DNA of 64,000 nt from Provencibacterium sp. (GCA_022793895.1 JAAWDS010000006.1:1-64000); one strand, 5' to 3'. Shown: positions 52,274 through 60,551, counted from the first letter of the stretch. Numbers and translations: made by a program. The notes: generated by a model from the letters alone, not told the origin.

Positions 52274-53457
52274 TTGAAATTATCCGCCGCTCTCTGCGGA
52301 TGTTGGGGCGAAAAAAAGGACGCACTATTTTAACCGTGATCTCGATAGCGATTGGGGTTGCATCGGTGGTGATCATCTCTTCCATCGGAGAGATAGGCAA
52401 AAGCAGCGTGGAACAGGAGCTTCAAAGCCTGGGGCTCGACGGGATTTCGGTAGGAAAATCCAGCCCAGCCGCAGCCTCCCCGCTCAATGACCTGGCTTTA
52501 GAAACGGTTCGTGTGCAACCAGGCGTACAAGCGGCCGCCGGACTGAATACCGAATATACCGAACTGCATATGCGCTCTTTGGTGGCGAACGGCGTTGTTT
52601 GGGGAATCGAACCGGCAGCCGCCCAGTTTATCTCTATGGAAACGATTTATGGGCGGCTTATTAACCAATATGACGTCCGGGCTGGAACCCGCGTCTGCGT
52701 TCTCGATCAAACGGTTGCGCAGTCCTTCTACAAAAGAACCAATGTGGTTGGAAAAACTATCCGTTTGAAATTAGGGGAGGCTTTGGAAAGTTTTACAGTG
52801 GTGGGTATTGTGCGTTCTGGCGGCAGCCTTTTCCAAGGGCTTTTATCGAGCTACGTTCCAGGATTTGTTTATATCCCTTCCAGTACGATGCAGCAGCTAA
52901 CGATGAAAGCGGATTTTGACCAGATCGCCGTCAAGGTAACGGAGCCTAAACAAGCCGAAGAAACGGGCGATCGGATTATCCAGGCGTTGGAATCCTCCAG
53001 CGGTATTCGAAACGGATACCGGATACAGAATATCACCCAACAAAAAGAATCGCTCAACCGCCTTTTGGAGATTGTTACACAGGCGCTCTCTTTAATCGCC
53101 GGCGTCTCCTTAATTGTTGCTGGATTGGGGATCATGACGGTCATGCTGGTTTCCGTCCGTGAGCGGACTCGTGAAATTGGTATCAAGAAATCGATAGGCG
53201 CCCGCAGCCGGGTTATTCTTCTGGAATTCTTGACGGAAGCCCTCGCTATTTCGCTGATAGGCAGTCTGGCCGGCGCATTGGTAGGCGTCTTTTTCGTAAC
53301 GGTAGGCTGTCTGTCCTTTCAAATGGAGGCGGCTATCCGGCTAGACCCTGTATTCCAATCCATCGCATTTTCTGTATTGGCGGGGACGGTATTTGGCGTT
53401 TATCCGGCCTGTGTAGCAGCTAAGTTACGGCCTGTCGATGCCTTGCGCACTTTATAA
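52270..53457 (+). CDS. MacB/FtsX-type ABC permease without adjacent ATPase
   Basis: 395 residues. First helix near 22-42, an extracytoplasmic MacB_PCD-type domain (about 50-260), and three C-terminal helices with VRERTREIGIKKSIGARSRVIL. The ATG overlaps the adaptor stop; a longer ORF from 52204 lies inside the adaptor and is rejected. MacB-type systems need an ATPase, but none is encoded in this locus, so an ATPase from elsewhere must be shared or the pair works differently. Confidence 0.85.
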   Translation: MIEIIRRSLRMLGRKKGRTILTVISIAIGVASVVIISSIGEIGKSSVEQELQSLGLDGISVGKSSPAAASPLNDLALETVRVQPGVQAAAGLNTEYTELHMRSLVANGVVWGIEPAAAQFISMETIYGRLINQYDVRAGTRVCVLDQTVAQSFYKRTNVVGKTIRLKLGEALESFTVVGIVRSGGSLFQGLLSSYVPGFVYIPSSTMQQLTMKADFDQIAVKVTEPKQAEETGDRIIQALESSSGIRNGYRIQNITQQKESLNRLLEIVTQALSLIAGVSLIVAGLGIMTVMLVSVRERTREIGIKKSIGARSRVILLEFLTEALAISLIGSLAGALVGVFFVTVGCLSFQMEAAIRLDPVFQSIAFSVLAGTVFGVYPACVAAKLRPVDALRTL

Positions 53458-53489
53458 CCAAGTTCCTTATGACTACAGGGAGGCGGCAG

Positions 53490-54254
53490 ATGGTACAAGC
53501 GGTAGCATTCCCTAATATTCCGCAGGGCCAGGTAACATTAGCGGCTGTTTCTGAAAAGAGTAGAGAAGTTTTGCAGGCGCTGGAGCAAACGGGTATAGAG
53601 CCGTTGAGAGTGGGCGCGAGCCCTCATCTACCCCTTCCAGTGTGCTCGCATGCGGATATGCGCTTGCACCCTATGGGCGGCGGAGAGGTGGTGGTAGAGG
53701 TAGGGGATACGGAATTCTATCGTTCCTGTGCCGCTAAAGGGCTACATGTCCGATATGCTGCTTGGACACTGGGACAGCGCTATCCGCAGGATATAGGGCT
53801 TAACTGTTTTGCGCTGGGAGGAAGGCTTATCGGCTTGCCGAAAGCGATGGATCCGGCAGTGCGTGACCGCTATCTCGAAAAAGGCTTTCGTCTTCTTGGC
53901 ATCCGGCAGGGCTATGCCAAATGCTCGGCTGCGATTGTTTCGCACCATGCGGTTATTACCTCAGATCCTTCCTTAGCGAAGGCTCTTCCATCTATTGGGG
54001 TGGACTGCCTGAGCGTTTCTCCTGGTTATGTGCGGTTGGATGGGTACGCTTATGGATTTTTGGGCGGCGCATGCTTCCTCTCTTCTCCTCATACCCTCTG
54101 TTTTTTGGGAGAGCTTTCGTCTCATCCGGATGCACAGCGCATCCGAGCCTTTTGCTTCCGGCACAACGTAGAAACGCGGTCTCTTTTAAAAGGGGAACTG
54201 CGCGATGTAGGTTCTGTTCTCCCGCTTTATTGCAGGGATCCAGCCGGCTTGTAA
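53490..54254 (+). CDS. GME-fold-like protein, DUF6873 type
   Basis: 254 residues, soluble. CSHADMRLHPMGGG near residue 50, GYAKCSAAIVSHHAVITSDPSLA in the middle, and GGACFLSSPHTLCFLG near the end recall the arginine-deiminase-like (GME) fold with Asp, His and Cys positions. I associate it with DUF6873, an uncharacterised Clostridial family; no activity is proven. Start at ATG 53490, after GGGAGG; the ATG at 53469 lies upstream of that site. It follows the permease by 32 bases. Confidence 0.65.
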   Translation: MVQAVAFPNIPQGQVTLAAVSEKSREVLQALEQTGIEPLRVGASPHLPLPVCSHADMRLHPMGGGEVVVEVGDTEFYRSCAAKGLHVRYAAWTLGQRYPQDIGLNCFALGGRLIGLPKAMDPAVRDRYLEKGFRLLGIRQGYAKCSAAIVSHHAVITSDPSLAKALPSIGVDCLSVSPGYVRLDGYAYGFLGGACFLSSPHTLCFLGELSSHPDAQRIRAFCFRHNVETRSLLKGELRDVGSVLPLYCRDPAGL

Positions 54255-54335
54255 AGATTCTGCACAGACAGTAAATTTAAAAAATCTCTCCAAGATTTTC
54301 CAGGGTATATTCTATAAGATATGGGCGGCAGATTG

Positions 54336-54364
54336 TTGAAATTTGTCGAATTATAGAATATAAT
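54336..54364 (+). promoter_or_regulatory. Promoter of the Ser-rich membrane protein gene
   Basis: TTGAAA (54336-54341), 17-base spacer, TATAAT (54359-54364). The region 54255-54408 holds no gene. Confidence 0.85.
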
Positions 54365-54408
54365 GATCTCTATTGACAGAAAAAATGAGACACCATGGAG
54401 ATCGAATC

Positions 54409-55776
54409 ATGAGAGGACGCAAATTTATTTATTATTTATTGGGAATAGGCGCAATCTTATCTTTGTGTTTGCTGGCAGGGGTTACGGTACGGGCAAAGAA
54501 CCGCTATCCAGAAGTTTCCTTCACCCTACAAAATGTGATCTGGAAAGATGGCAAACCGTATCCCGCGGCCAAAACAGACGGATATTATCAGCTAGCCGCC
54601 GCAAAAGGGCAGGGGAGCATCACCTTTCCGAATAACGGAGGTATTCATTTAACGGTAATGAGCTATACCCGTTCCGCCTCCTTTATTTCCTGGGGAGGCA
54701 ACCAACCGATCCGCGGATATACCCACATAAATATGGGCGCTGAAGGAATCCAGCGCTTACGCTATCATCCCAGCCGGAAACAGTTGCTGGCTTGTGATGA
54801 CCAGGAGGTTTTCTGTATTTTTCCCGACAGCAATATAGAGAACGGCCAGGGCTACCAGCTTTCAACGATGTTTGGAAATCTTTCGGCATCGGATTTTTCT
54901 GTCCTTCCTCTTTATGGCGTTTGTTTGGAGTATTCGAAAGATGGTACCTTTTTTCAGGAGCTTCCTAGCAAATACTCTGTAAAACCGTTGGAAATGGAAA
55001 AGGCGGTTGTTTATCAAGAGACGCATACAGCGGCTATTCCAGAGGATGCGGCTTATTTGCGCATTGCGCTTAGCTATGCCAGCCAGTTAAGCGACCCTTA
55101 TGGACAGGTACTTCCGAATCCTCGAGAGGATCCCGTCGCTGTTTCACAGATACTGTTGTCCGGTTCCGATCAAACAGAGGAGCCCAAGCCCGCTCCTTCT
55201 TCTAAGCCATCGGAGATCTCCTCATCCAGTGCGACTCCCGAGGATTTGCTGCCAGAACCCTCCAGTTCCTCGGTCCCCTCTAGCTCCGGTGGGATGATCG
55301 ATTCCTCATCCAGTTTATCCTCAAGTGAAGGGAACGGATCTTCCTCCTCATCCTCCTTCAGCCAGTCAACGGTTCTTTCCTCGGATAGTTCTGCGGAAGA
55401 AGTCCCCAGCACCTGGGAAGGATTTTCTTATTCGAGAAAACCTATACGAGAACCGGGACCTTCTGCATGGACAGAAACAGCGCCGCATAGGATTGTCCTC
55501 GATTCTACTGAGGAGTATCCGCCCAAAACGGATCGGCAGGTGGAAGGGGAGTCTTCTTCCGCATCCGCAGTTTCCACGTCCGAAGCCTTAGAGAAAGAAA
55601 TCCAGAAGGAGGAAAAGACCTCTCGTCTCCTGACAGAATCGAAAGAAAAAATGGAAATACAAACAGAACCGGAAGCGGCCTCCGGCTCCACTCTTTTTCT
55701 GATATTCTATCTTGTTGGAGTGGTTGCAGTAGCTGCTTTTTGGGCTGGAAGAGCTTCCGGCAATTCTAAAAAATAG
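54409..55776 (+). CDS. Exported Ser/Pro-rich protein with C-terminal membrane anchor
   Basis: 455 residues from the ATG at 54409, after GGAG. N-terminal signal/anchor (MRGRKFIYYLLGIGAILSL...), an ectodomain of about 220 residues of unknown fold (beta-rich, RSASFISWGGNQPIRGY), then about 170 residues dominated by Ser, Pro and Glu, and a C-terminal helix near 425-447 (LFLIFYLVGVVAVAAFW) with a short basic tail. Looks like a surface protein with a stalk. An ORF start at 54373 is too close to the -10. No known function. Confidence 0.8.
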   Translation: MRGRKFIYYLLGIGAILSLCLLAGVTVRAKNRYPEVSFTLQNVIWKDGKPYPAAKTDGYYQLAAAKGQGSITFPNNGGIHLTVMSYTRSASFISWGGNQPIRGYTHINMGAEGIQRLRYHPSRKQLLACDDQEVFCIFPDSNIENGQGYQLSTMFGNLSASDFSVLPLYGVCLEYSKDGTFFQELPSKYSVKPLEMEKAVVYQETHTAAIPEDAAYLRIALSYASQLSDPYGQVLPNPREDPVAVSQILLSGSDQTEEPKPAPSSKPSEISSSSATPEDLLPEPSSSSVPSSSGGMIDSSSSLSSSEGNGSSSSSSFSQSTVLSSDSSAEEVPSTWEGFSYSRKPIREPGPSAWTETAPHRIVLDSTEEYPPKTDRQVEGESSSASAVSTSEALEKEIQKEEKTSRLLTESKEKMEIQTEPEAASGSTLFLIFYLVGVVAVAAFWAGRASGNSKK

Positions 55777-55933
55777 TCGATCTCAAGTCGTTCCCTTTCC
55801 CCTATAAATGCAATTCCGTCAGAGGAAGGGAGGGAGAGGGTTTGCAGGCCTTTGCCTTTTACTGTAGTGACAATAAAAAAAGAAGGAGAATAGCGGAAGG
55901 ATCTGTAAGAAAAATACATTCCTGTATCAGAAC

Positions 55934-55962
55934 TTGCATTTAGTCTCATTTTGTTATATAGT
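55934..55962 (+). promoter_or_regulatory. Candidate promoter of the pseudokinase gene
   Basis: TTGCAT (55934-55939), 17-base spacer, TATAGT (55957-55962). The rest of 55777-56030 shows no plus-strand gene. Confidence 0.55.
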
Positions 55963-56030
55963 TATTCTGTAATTTTGTGTCTGAAGTGATTAAACCGGCG
56001 GCTGATCATTGGGCCGATGGGGGTTCCATT

Positions 56031-57830
56031 GTGACAAACAAACGCGATTTGTGTATGGGCTGTATGGCGCTCTTGGATACGGAGGGCCCATGCAGCTATT
56101 GTGGATATAACAACGGCTGCGAACCGTATAATGTAGATTACCTGCCTCCGCATACTGAGCTGCATGGACGGTATCTGGTGGGAAAGCTGATCGCCTGCAA
56201 CGGAGAAAGCGCTTGCTATATGGGGTATGATCTTGAAGAAGATGTTAAGGTGATTCTTCGGGAACTTGCTCCCTTAAATCTGGTCTCGCGCAACCATTCC
56301 TCGCTTGAGCTGAAGCCGAGTAAGGGAAATGAAACGGCCTTTAAGCATCTGGCGGCGGATTTTGAGGATCTTTGTTCGATGCTGCAAGGGATGGAGCATA
56401 TCAGCGGGATCCTACCGATTTTAGAGGTCTTTTCCGAAAATGAAACCATATATGCCGTGTTCCGTTATGTCAATACTCTCCCGTTGGGTACTTTGATTAC
56501 ACGTTGCGGTGGGGAGATTTTGTGGGCCAACTGTAAAAAAATGTATTTGCAGTTGCTAAATACGGTTTCCCAGGTGCATAAGAGAGGGCTCATCCATGCT
56601 GGGATTAGTCCGGAAACTATTTTGGTGGATGAAAAGGGCAACGCCTACCTAAGCTCTTTTTCAGTGAACGCCCTGCGTTATGCCGGAAGTGAGATTGACA
56701 GCATGCTTTATGAGGGTTATTGCGCCCCGGAGCAGTATGCCGGAAACGCCTCCTTCGGCGAATGGACGGACGTTTATGCACTCAGCGCGATCCTTTACCG
56801 AATGCTTACAGGAACGAAACCGCCAGATGCGAAAAGCCGCGAGCAGCAGGATAATCTGCTGCCGCCCAGCGAACTGGATCCATCCATTCCGCAGAGTATC
56901 TCGGACGCTATCTGCGATGGATTAAGCCTTTCTATCCAAGAGCGGACTCCGGCAGTGGACACGTTGGCGGCGCGGCTGCTGGATTCTGTACAGACGGATA
57001 CGGCGGTTTATCAGGGGGAGGGGCTTGGTCAGGCGGCTGTCAAGGAGACTGAGGAGCCGGAGAAAGACGAGGCTCCATTGGATAAAAAGCAGCAGCGCAA
57101 ACAGGAAAAGCTGGAAAAAAAGATGGCGAAGCGTGCCCTAAAGCGAAAAAAGAAACGCCGTGCGCTTCGGAGCTTTCTGGTTATATTGCTGGTCACACTG
57201 ATAACCTCTGTGGGTCTGGGTGGGTTCGTCATGTTTTATCTCTCTCAAAACTATGGATCGATTCAGGATAGTGTTGCCCATTTTGTCTCGGTTGGCGACG
57301 CAGTATCCTCCGATGCGGCCTCATCCGCATCGGATCCGACTTCTGTTCCAGACTTTATCGGTCAATATATCGACACAGCGACCTCCAATAAGGACTATAG
57401 CGCATATTTTGAACTTTCGATTGTCCATGAATACAACGATGAGTATCCCACCGGCGTAGTTTTTAATCAGTCTCCGCAGGAGGGAACGCGGATGTCCAAT
57501 CGCGGTACAGTCATCCTTTATGTCAGCAAGGGATCAGAAACGACTAAGCTGCCCAGCCTATCCGGGAGCACGGTTGACCTGGCCATTCAAACCCTGGAGA
57601 GTATGGAGCTTAGCTATAAGGTGATCTATGTGGTCAATGATAGCTATACAGAAGGATTGGTTGCCTATACTTCACCAGCAGCCGATGAACTGGTAAAGAA
57701 AAACGATGAAATCCTGATTTTTACAAAGAGCATATCCGAGTCCTCGTCCTCCTCTTCCAGCTCCGAAGAAAGTATGTCTGCATCCAGCCGGCCGAAGCGT
57801 GAGGAAAGCCGCTATCAGGACGATTGGTAA
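56031..57830 (+). CDS. Zinc-ribbon pseudokinase with PASTA repeats, membrane-bound
   Basis: 599 residues. N-terminal zinc ribbon (CMGC...CSYC, Cys 8, 11, 21, 24), a protein-kinase-like domain (about 45-330), a Lys/Glu coiled segment, a membrane helix near 380-402, two PASTA-like domains outside (about 430-570, e.g. VVFNQSPQEGTRM and LVAYTSPAADELV) and a Ser-rich tail. Key catalytic positions are lost: the glycine loop is LIACNGESACYMGYD, the beta-3 Lys is Arg in VILREL, HRD is HAG in HAGISPETILV, and DFG is SFS. GTG start after GGGGG is preferred to a GTG at 55977 without a site. Likely a muropeptide-sensing scaffold (inference). Confidence 0.82.
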   Translation: MTNKRDLCMGCMALLDTEGPCSYCGYNNGCEPYNVDYLPPHTELHGRYLVGKLIACNGESACYMGYDLEEDVKVILRELAPLNLVSRNHSSLELKPSKGNETAFKHLAADFEDLCSMLQGMEHISGILPILEVFSENETIYAVFRYVNTLPLGTLITRCGGEILWANCKKMYLQLLNTVSQVHKRGLIHAGISPETILVDEKGNAYLSSFSVNALRYAGSEIDSMLYEGYCAPEQYAGNASFGEWTDVYALSAILYRMLTGTKPPDAKSREQQDNLLPPSELDPSIPQSISDAICDGLSLSIQERTPAVDTLAARLLDSVQTDTAVYQGEGLGQAAVKETEEPEKDEAPLDKKQQRKQEKLEKKMAKRALKRKKKRRALRSFLVILLVTLITSVGLGGFVMFYLSQNYGSIQDSVAHFVSVGDAVSSDAASSASDPTSVPDFIGQYIDTATSNKDYSAYFELSIVHEYNDEYPTGVVFNQSPQEGTRMSNRGTVILYVSKGSETTKLPSLSGSTVDLAIQTLESMELSYKVIYVVNDSYTEGLVAYTSPAADELVKKNDEILIFTKSISESSSSSSSSEESMSASSRPKREESRYQDDW

Positions 57831-57850
57831 AATCTTTTCTTTATTATATA

Positions 57851-57898
57851 AAAAGCAGCGCTCCAGCAAAAAATCCTTTGCTGGAGCGCTGCTATATT
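57851..57898. terminator. Strong bidirectional terminator
   Basis: AGCAGCGCTCCAGCAAA / TTTGCTGGAGCGCTGCT, 17-bp perfect stem, with A/T runs on both sides. It serves the pseudokinase gene and the convergent nth. Confidence 0.92.
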
Positions 57899-57907
57899 TT
57901 TGTATCT

Positions 57908-58570
57908 TTAGGAGGGATTATCCGCAGATGAGAGCGCCTGGCTGTGATCGCAACAGCCATTCAGTACGCATTCCGTACAACGGGGACGGTTGGCAACGCA
58001 AACCGCCCTGCCATGAATAACCAACCGGTGGCAGAAGGCTCCGGAACGCTCAAGCGGTAATATCTCCCGAAGCTGCATTTCCACCTTTAGCGGATCCTTA
58101 CCCTTGGACAAACCCAGCAAGTTGGTGATGCGGATGCAATGCGTATCACAGACAACGGAGGGCTTTCCGAAAATATCTCCGACAATGAGGTTGGCCGTTT
58201 TGCGTCCAACCCCTGGGAGCTTGGTAAGCTCTTCGATGGTATCGGGCAGTTGATAGTGGTAGGTATCGCGCAGCATGATGGCCATGTTTTTCAGATCCCG
58301 TGCTTTCATCTTATAAAACCCGCAAGGCCGGACGATTTCCTCCAGTTCAGTCAGATCCGCTTCCGCGAAAGCATCGATAGAAGGAAACCGCTGAAACAGA
58401 TCCTTGGTGACGATATTGACCCGCGCATCGGTACATTGAGCGGATAATCGGGTAGACATCAGCAATTCATAAGGCTTTTTCTCATTATGTACCAACGAGC
58501 ACTCCGCATCTGGATAGGCTACTTCCAACAAATCTACTATTTTTAACGCTTTCTCTTGTAATGCTGTCAA
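57908..58570 (-). CDS. nth: Endonuclease III (DNA glycosylase/AP lyase)
   Basis: Base-excision repair enzyme, 220 residues. Helix-hairpin-helix LPGVGRKTANLIVGD with the catalytic Lys, downstream catalytic Asp in VCDTHCIR, and the iron-sulfur cluster cysteines C-x6-C-x2-C-x5-C (CVANRPRCTECVLNGC) near the C-terminus. It overlaps the recombinase gene end by 4 bases, so the two may be translated together. Confidence 0.95.
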   Translation of the reverse strand: MTALQEKALKIVDLLEVAYPDAECSLVHNEKKPYELLMSTRLSAQCTDARVNIVTKDLFQRFPSIDAFAEADLTELEEIVRPCGFYKMKARDLKNMAIMLRDTYHYQLPDTIEELTKLPGVGRKTANLIVGDIFGKPSVVCDTHCIRITNLLGLSKGKDPLKVEMQLREILPLERSGAFCHRLVIHGRAVCVANRPRCTECVLNGCCDHSQALSSADNPS

Positions 58571-59559
58571 GAGTCAACACCTGCTTTCTTTTTTTTCTTT
58601 TCTTGAATCGCTGTTAACTGTTCCTGCATCTTTTGCCTTTGACCCTTTTCAATCTCATGTGCAAGCGGGGAAAGAGAAGAAGCGCGCTCCAGCTGCTTAT
58701 CCGAAACATGGGTATAGATCTCGGTAGTAGAAAGGTTCGCATGGCCCAAGATTTCCTTGAGTACCCGGATATCTACGCCGCCATGCTGATACATCAGCGT
58801 CGCAGCCGTATGGCGCAGCTTATGTGGAGAATAGCCCCGTCCATCCAAATTTGAGCTAGAAAGCCCGTTTTGTACAATCTGTTCTACCCGGCGCGGAGAA
58901 AGCCGCTGGCCTTGTCCAGAAATGAATAAGGCGTTCGGCTCCTTGGGAGAAGGCGACCGGACCTTCTTATAGCGCTCAATAGCGGCCAAGCAGGCATCGT
59001 TCAGATAAACAATCCTCTCCTTATTGCCTTTGCCAAGTAGGCGCAGTGTATTTTCCCGAATGTCCTGCATATTGATACCGCACAGCTCTGATAACCGCAT
59101 GCCGCAATTTAAAAACAACGTTAAGATGCAATAATCCCGTTCGTAATTTTTTCCCTGCGGCAGATTACGTAAGAGATCTAGACTTTCATCCAGAGACAGG
59201 AACCGCGGAACCGCATGCTTAATGCTTGGCATTTCCAGCATTTCCAACGGGTTTTCTTCTAAAAGCTGTGTCTTAGATACCAGGTATTTATAGAAGGAAC
59301 GCAACGCAGAGACTTTCCTTGCCCGGACACTGGCGATGTTTCTGCGTTCAGATAACGTGTAATTCAAAAACGCATAAATATCCGAAAGTGTTACCGAACA
59401 AATGATCGAATCGGGAAGATCTGTAATTGAAAGCTCTTCCAACGGGATATCGGATTGTGCATGGTATACTTTATGATACTGAAGATAACGAAGGTATAGC
59501 CGCAAATCCACATGATACGCTTCCACCGTCCGCGCAGACCGTCCGCGAATCGTTAGCAT
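58567..59559 (-). CDS. Tyrosine recombinase, Xer type
   Basis: At least 330 residues. N-terminal SAM-like domain (TVEAYHVDLRLYLRYLQY) and catalytic domain with R in CGMRLSEL, K in GKGNKER, HKLRHTAAT (H-x2-R) and LGHANLSTTEIYTHV (H and nucleophilic Tyr). The frame stays open 21 codons upstream of this first ATG, and those codons (DCPQTLQDFLHYML) look like the normal start of the family, so the real start is probably near 59622 at a non-standard ACG or by frameshift. A dif-like palindrome is directly upstream. No phage genes are near; a chromosome-resolving role is more likely than phage integration. Confidence 0.88.
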   Translation of the reverse strand: MLTIRGRSARTVEAYHVDLRLYLRYLQYHKVYHAQSDIPLEELSITDLPDSIICSVTLSDIYAFLNYTLSERRNIASVRARKVSALRSFYKYLVSKTQLLEENPLEMLEMPSIKHAVPRFLSLDESLDLLRNLPQGKNYERDYCILTLFLNCGMRLSELCGINMQDIRENTLRLLGKGNKERIVYLNDACLAAIERYKKVRSPSPKEPNALFISGQGQRLSPRRVEQIVQNGLSSSNLDGRGYSPHKLRHTAATLMYQHGGVDIRVLKEILGHANLSTTEIYTHVSDKQLERASSLSPLAHEIEKGQRQKMQEQLTAIQEKKKKKAGVDS

Positions 59560-59638
59560 ATAGTGCAGGAAATCTTGAAGGGTCTGCGGGCAGTCTGAGA
59601 AATCATTCTGTAGCGACGACGTATTTCATCCCCCCTTA

Positions 59639-59666
59639 ATTTCGCTAAATTTTTATTTAGCGAAAT
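59639..59666. other. 28-bp dif-like palindrome upstream of the Xer gene
   Basis: Arms ATTTCGCTAAA and TTTAGCGAAAT (11 bp each) flank a 6-base centre TTTTTA, the geometry of XerCD/XerS dif sites; symmetry extends to 12-bp arms around TTTT. It sits 2 bases before the Shine-Dalgarno AAGGGGGG of the recombinase. An operator or leader hairpin is the alternative. Confidence 0.5.
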
Positions 59667-59690
59667 CTTTTGTATTTCTTTCTTCTTGTT

Positions 59691-59719
59691 ATTTTACCAC
59701 AAATTTCCCCTCCTGCAAA
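59691..59719 (-). promoter_or_regulatory. Promoter of the Xer-type recombinase
   Basis: Minus strand TTTGCA (59714-59719), 17-base spacer, extended -10 TGGTAAAAT (-10 at 59691-59696). It places the dif-like palindrome in the 5' leader. Confidence 0.6.
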
Positions 59720-59788
59720 GTTGGAAAAGTTTTCCGGATCCCTATTCCCAGATTTAAATCCTCTTGGATAAAGAAAGCCCTTCCAGAC

Positions 59789-59817
59789 TTGTATTTCATA
59801 GGGCGGCATGCTATAAT
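59789..59817 (+). promoter_or_regulatory. Promoter of the HAD phosphatase gene
   Basis: TTGTAT (59789-59794), 17-base spacer, TATAAT (59812-59817, extended TGC). Confidence 0.75.
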
Positions 59818-59866
59818 TCAAACTTAACCGTATCAAAACGCGGACAGAAACGGAAAGGATGAGCTT

Positions 59867-60529
59867 ATGGAAATAAAGGGAATTGTTTTTGACTATGATT
59901 ATACTTTGGGAGACTCTACAAAGGGGATCGTTATCTGCGCGAACGATGCTTTAAAACGTTTAGGATGGGAGCCTTTTTCTACAGAACAGATTCAAAAAAC
60001 GATTGGGCTGTCCCTGCGGGAAACCTACCGGGTTTTAACAGGCGATCCTGATCCCCAACGTGCGAAAGATTATCATCTCTTCTTTAGAGAACGCGCGCAG
60101 GAGGTTATGGCGCCCAACGCTTCCTTTTTTCCTGGTATCCCTCAAATGTTGCAACACCTGTTCTTAGGCGGATGGAAGCTGGGAATCGTCACCTCCAAAC
60201 AAAGCGCGCAGATTGACAAAATTTTGCGGCTCCATCATCTACGGGATTATTTTGAAACGGTTATTGGCAGCGATGATGTTTCGGCTGAAAAGCCGGATCC
60301 GGAAGGGCTTCTACAAATTGCAAGCACCTGGAAGATGGAACGGGAGGAGCTCCTCTATATAGGAGATAGTTTGGTGGACGCTAAGACGGCTGAACAGGCC
60401 CAAATCCGCTTTGCAGCAGTAACCACCGGCGTCACCTCTGCAAAAGACTTTGAGCCCTTCCCCCACTGTGCTATTTTTCACGGCTTGCAGGAGCTAATTC
60501 CCTTTGTAGAAGCGCTGCCGTCTCACTAA
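59867..60529 (+). CDS. HAD-superfamily hydrolase, phosphoglycolate-phosphatase-like
   Basis: 220 residues, cytosolic. Motif I FDYDYTLGDS (Asp9 and Asp11), motif II IVTSKQS, Lys in SAEKPDPEGL (motif III), and motif IV YIGDSLVDAKTA, with a helical cap between I and II. Typical HAD subfamily IA. Motif I has Tyr where most relatives have Gly (DxDGT). AAAGGATGAG precedes the ATG. The substrate is unknown. Confidence 0.88.
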   Translation: MEIKGIVFDYDYTLGDSTKGIVICANDALKRLGWEPFSTEQIQKTIGLSLRETYRVLTGDPDPQRAKDYHLFFRERAQEVMAPNASFFPGIPQMLQHLFLGGWKLGIVTSKQSAQIDKILRLHHLRDYFETVIGSDDVSAEKPDPEGLLQIASTWKMEREELLYIGDSLVDAKTAEQAQIRFAAVTTGVTSAKDFEPFPHCAIFHGLQELIPFVEALPSH

Positions 60530-60551
60530 AGCGCCTTTTTCCGTTTTTTAA

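Noticed and set aside
55707-55949. 80-codon minus-strand ORF across the end of the Ser-rich gene
   Set aside because: Partly outside known genes, but no convincing Shine-Dalgarno or promoter was seen and the product has no known motif.
58567-59559. Phage integrase and prophage boundary
   Set aside because: No phage genes, tRNA or att repeats lie nearby, and the protein is Xer-like and overlaps nth.
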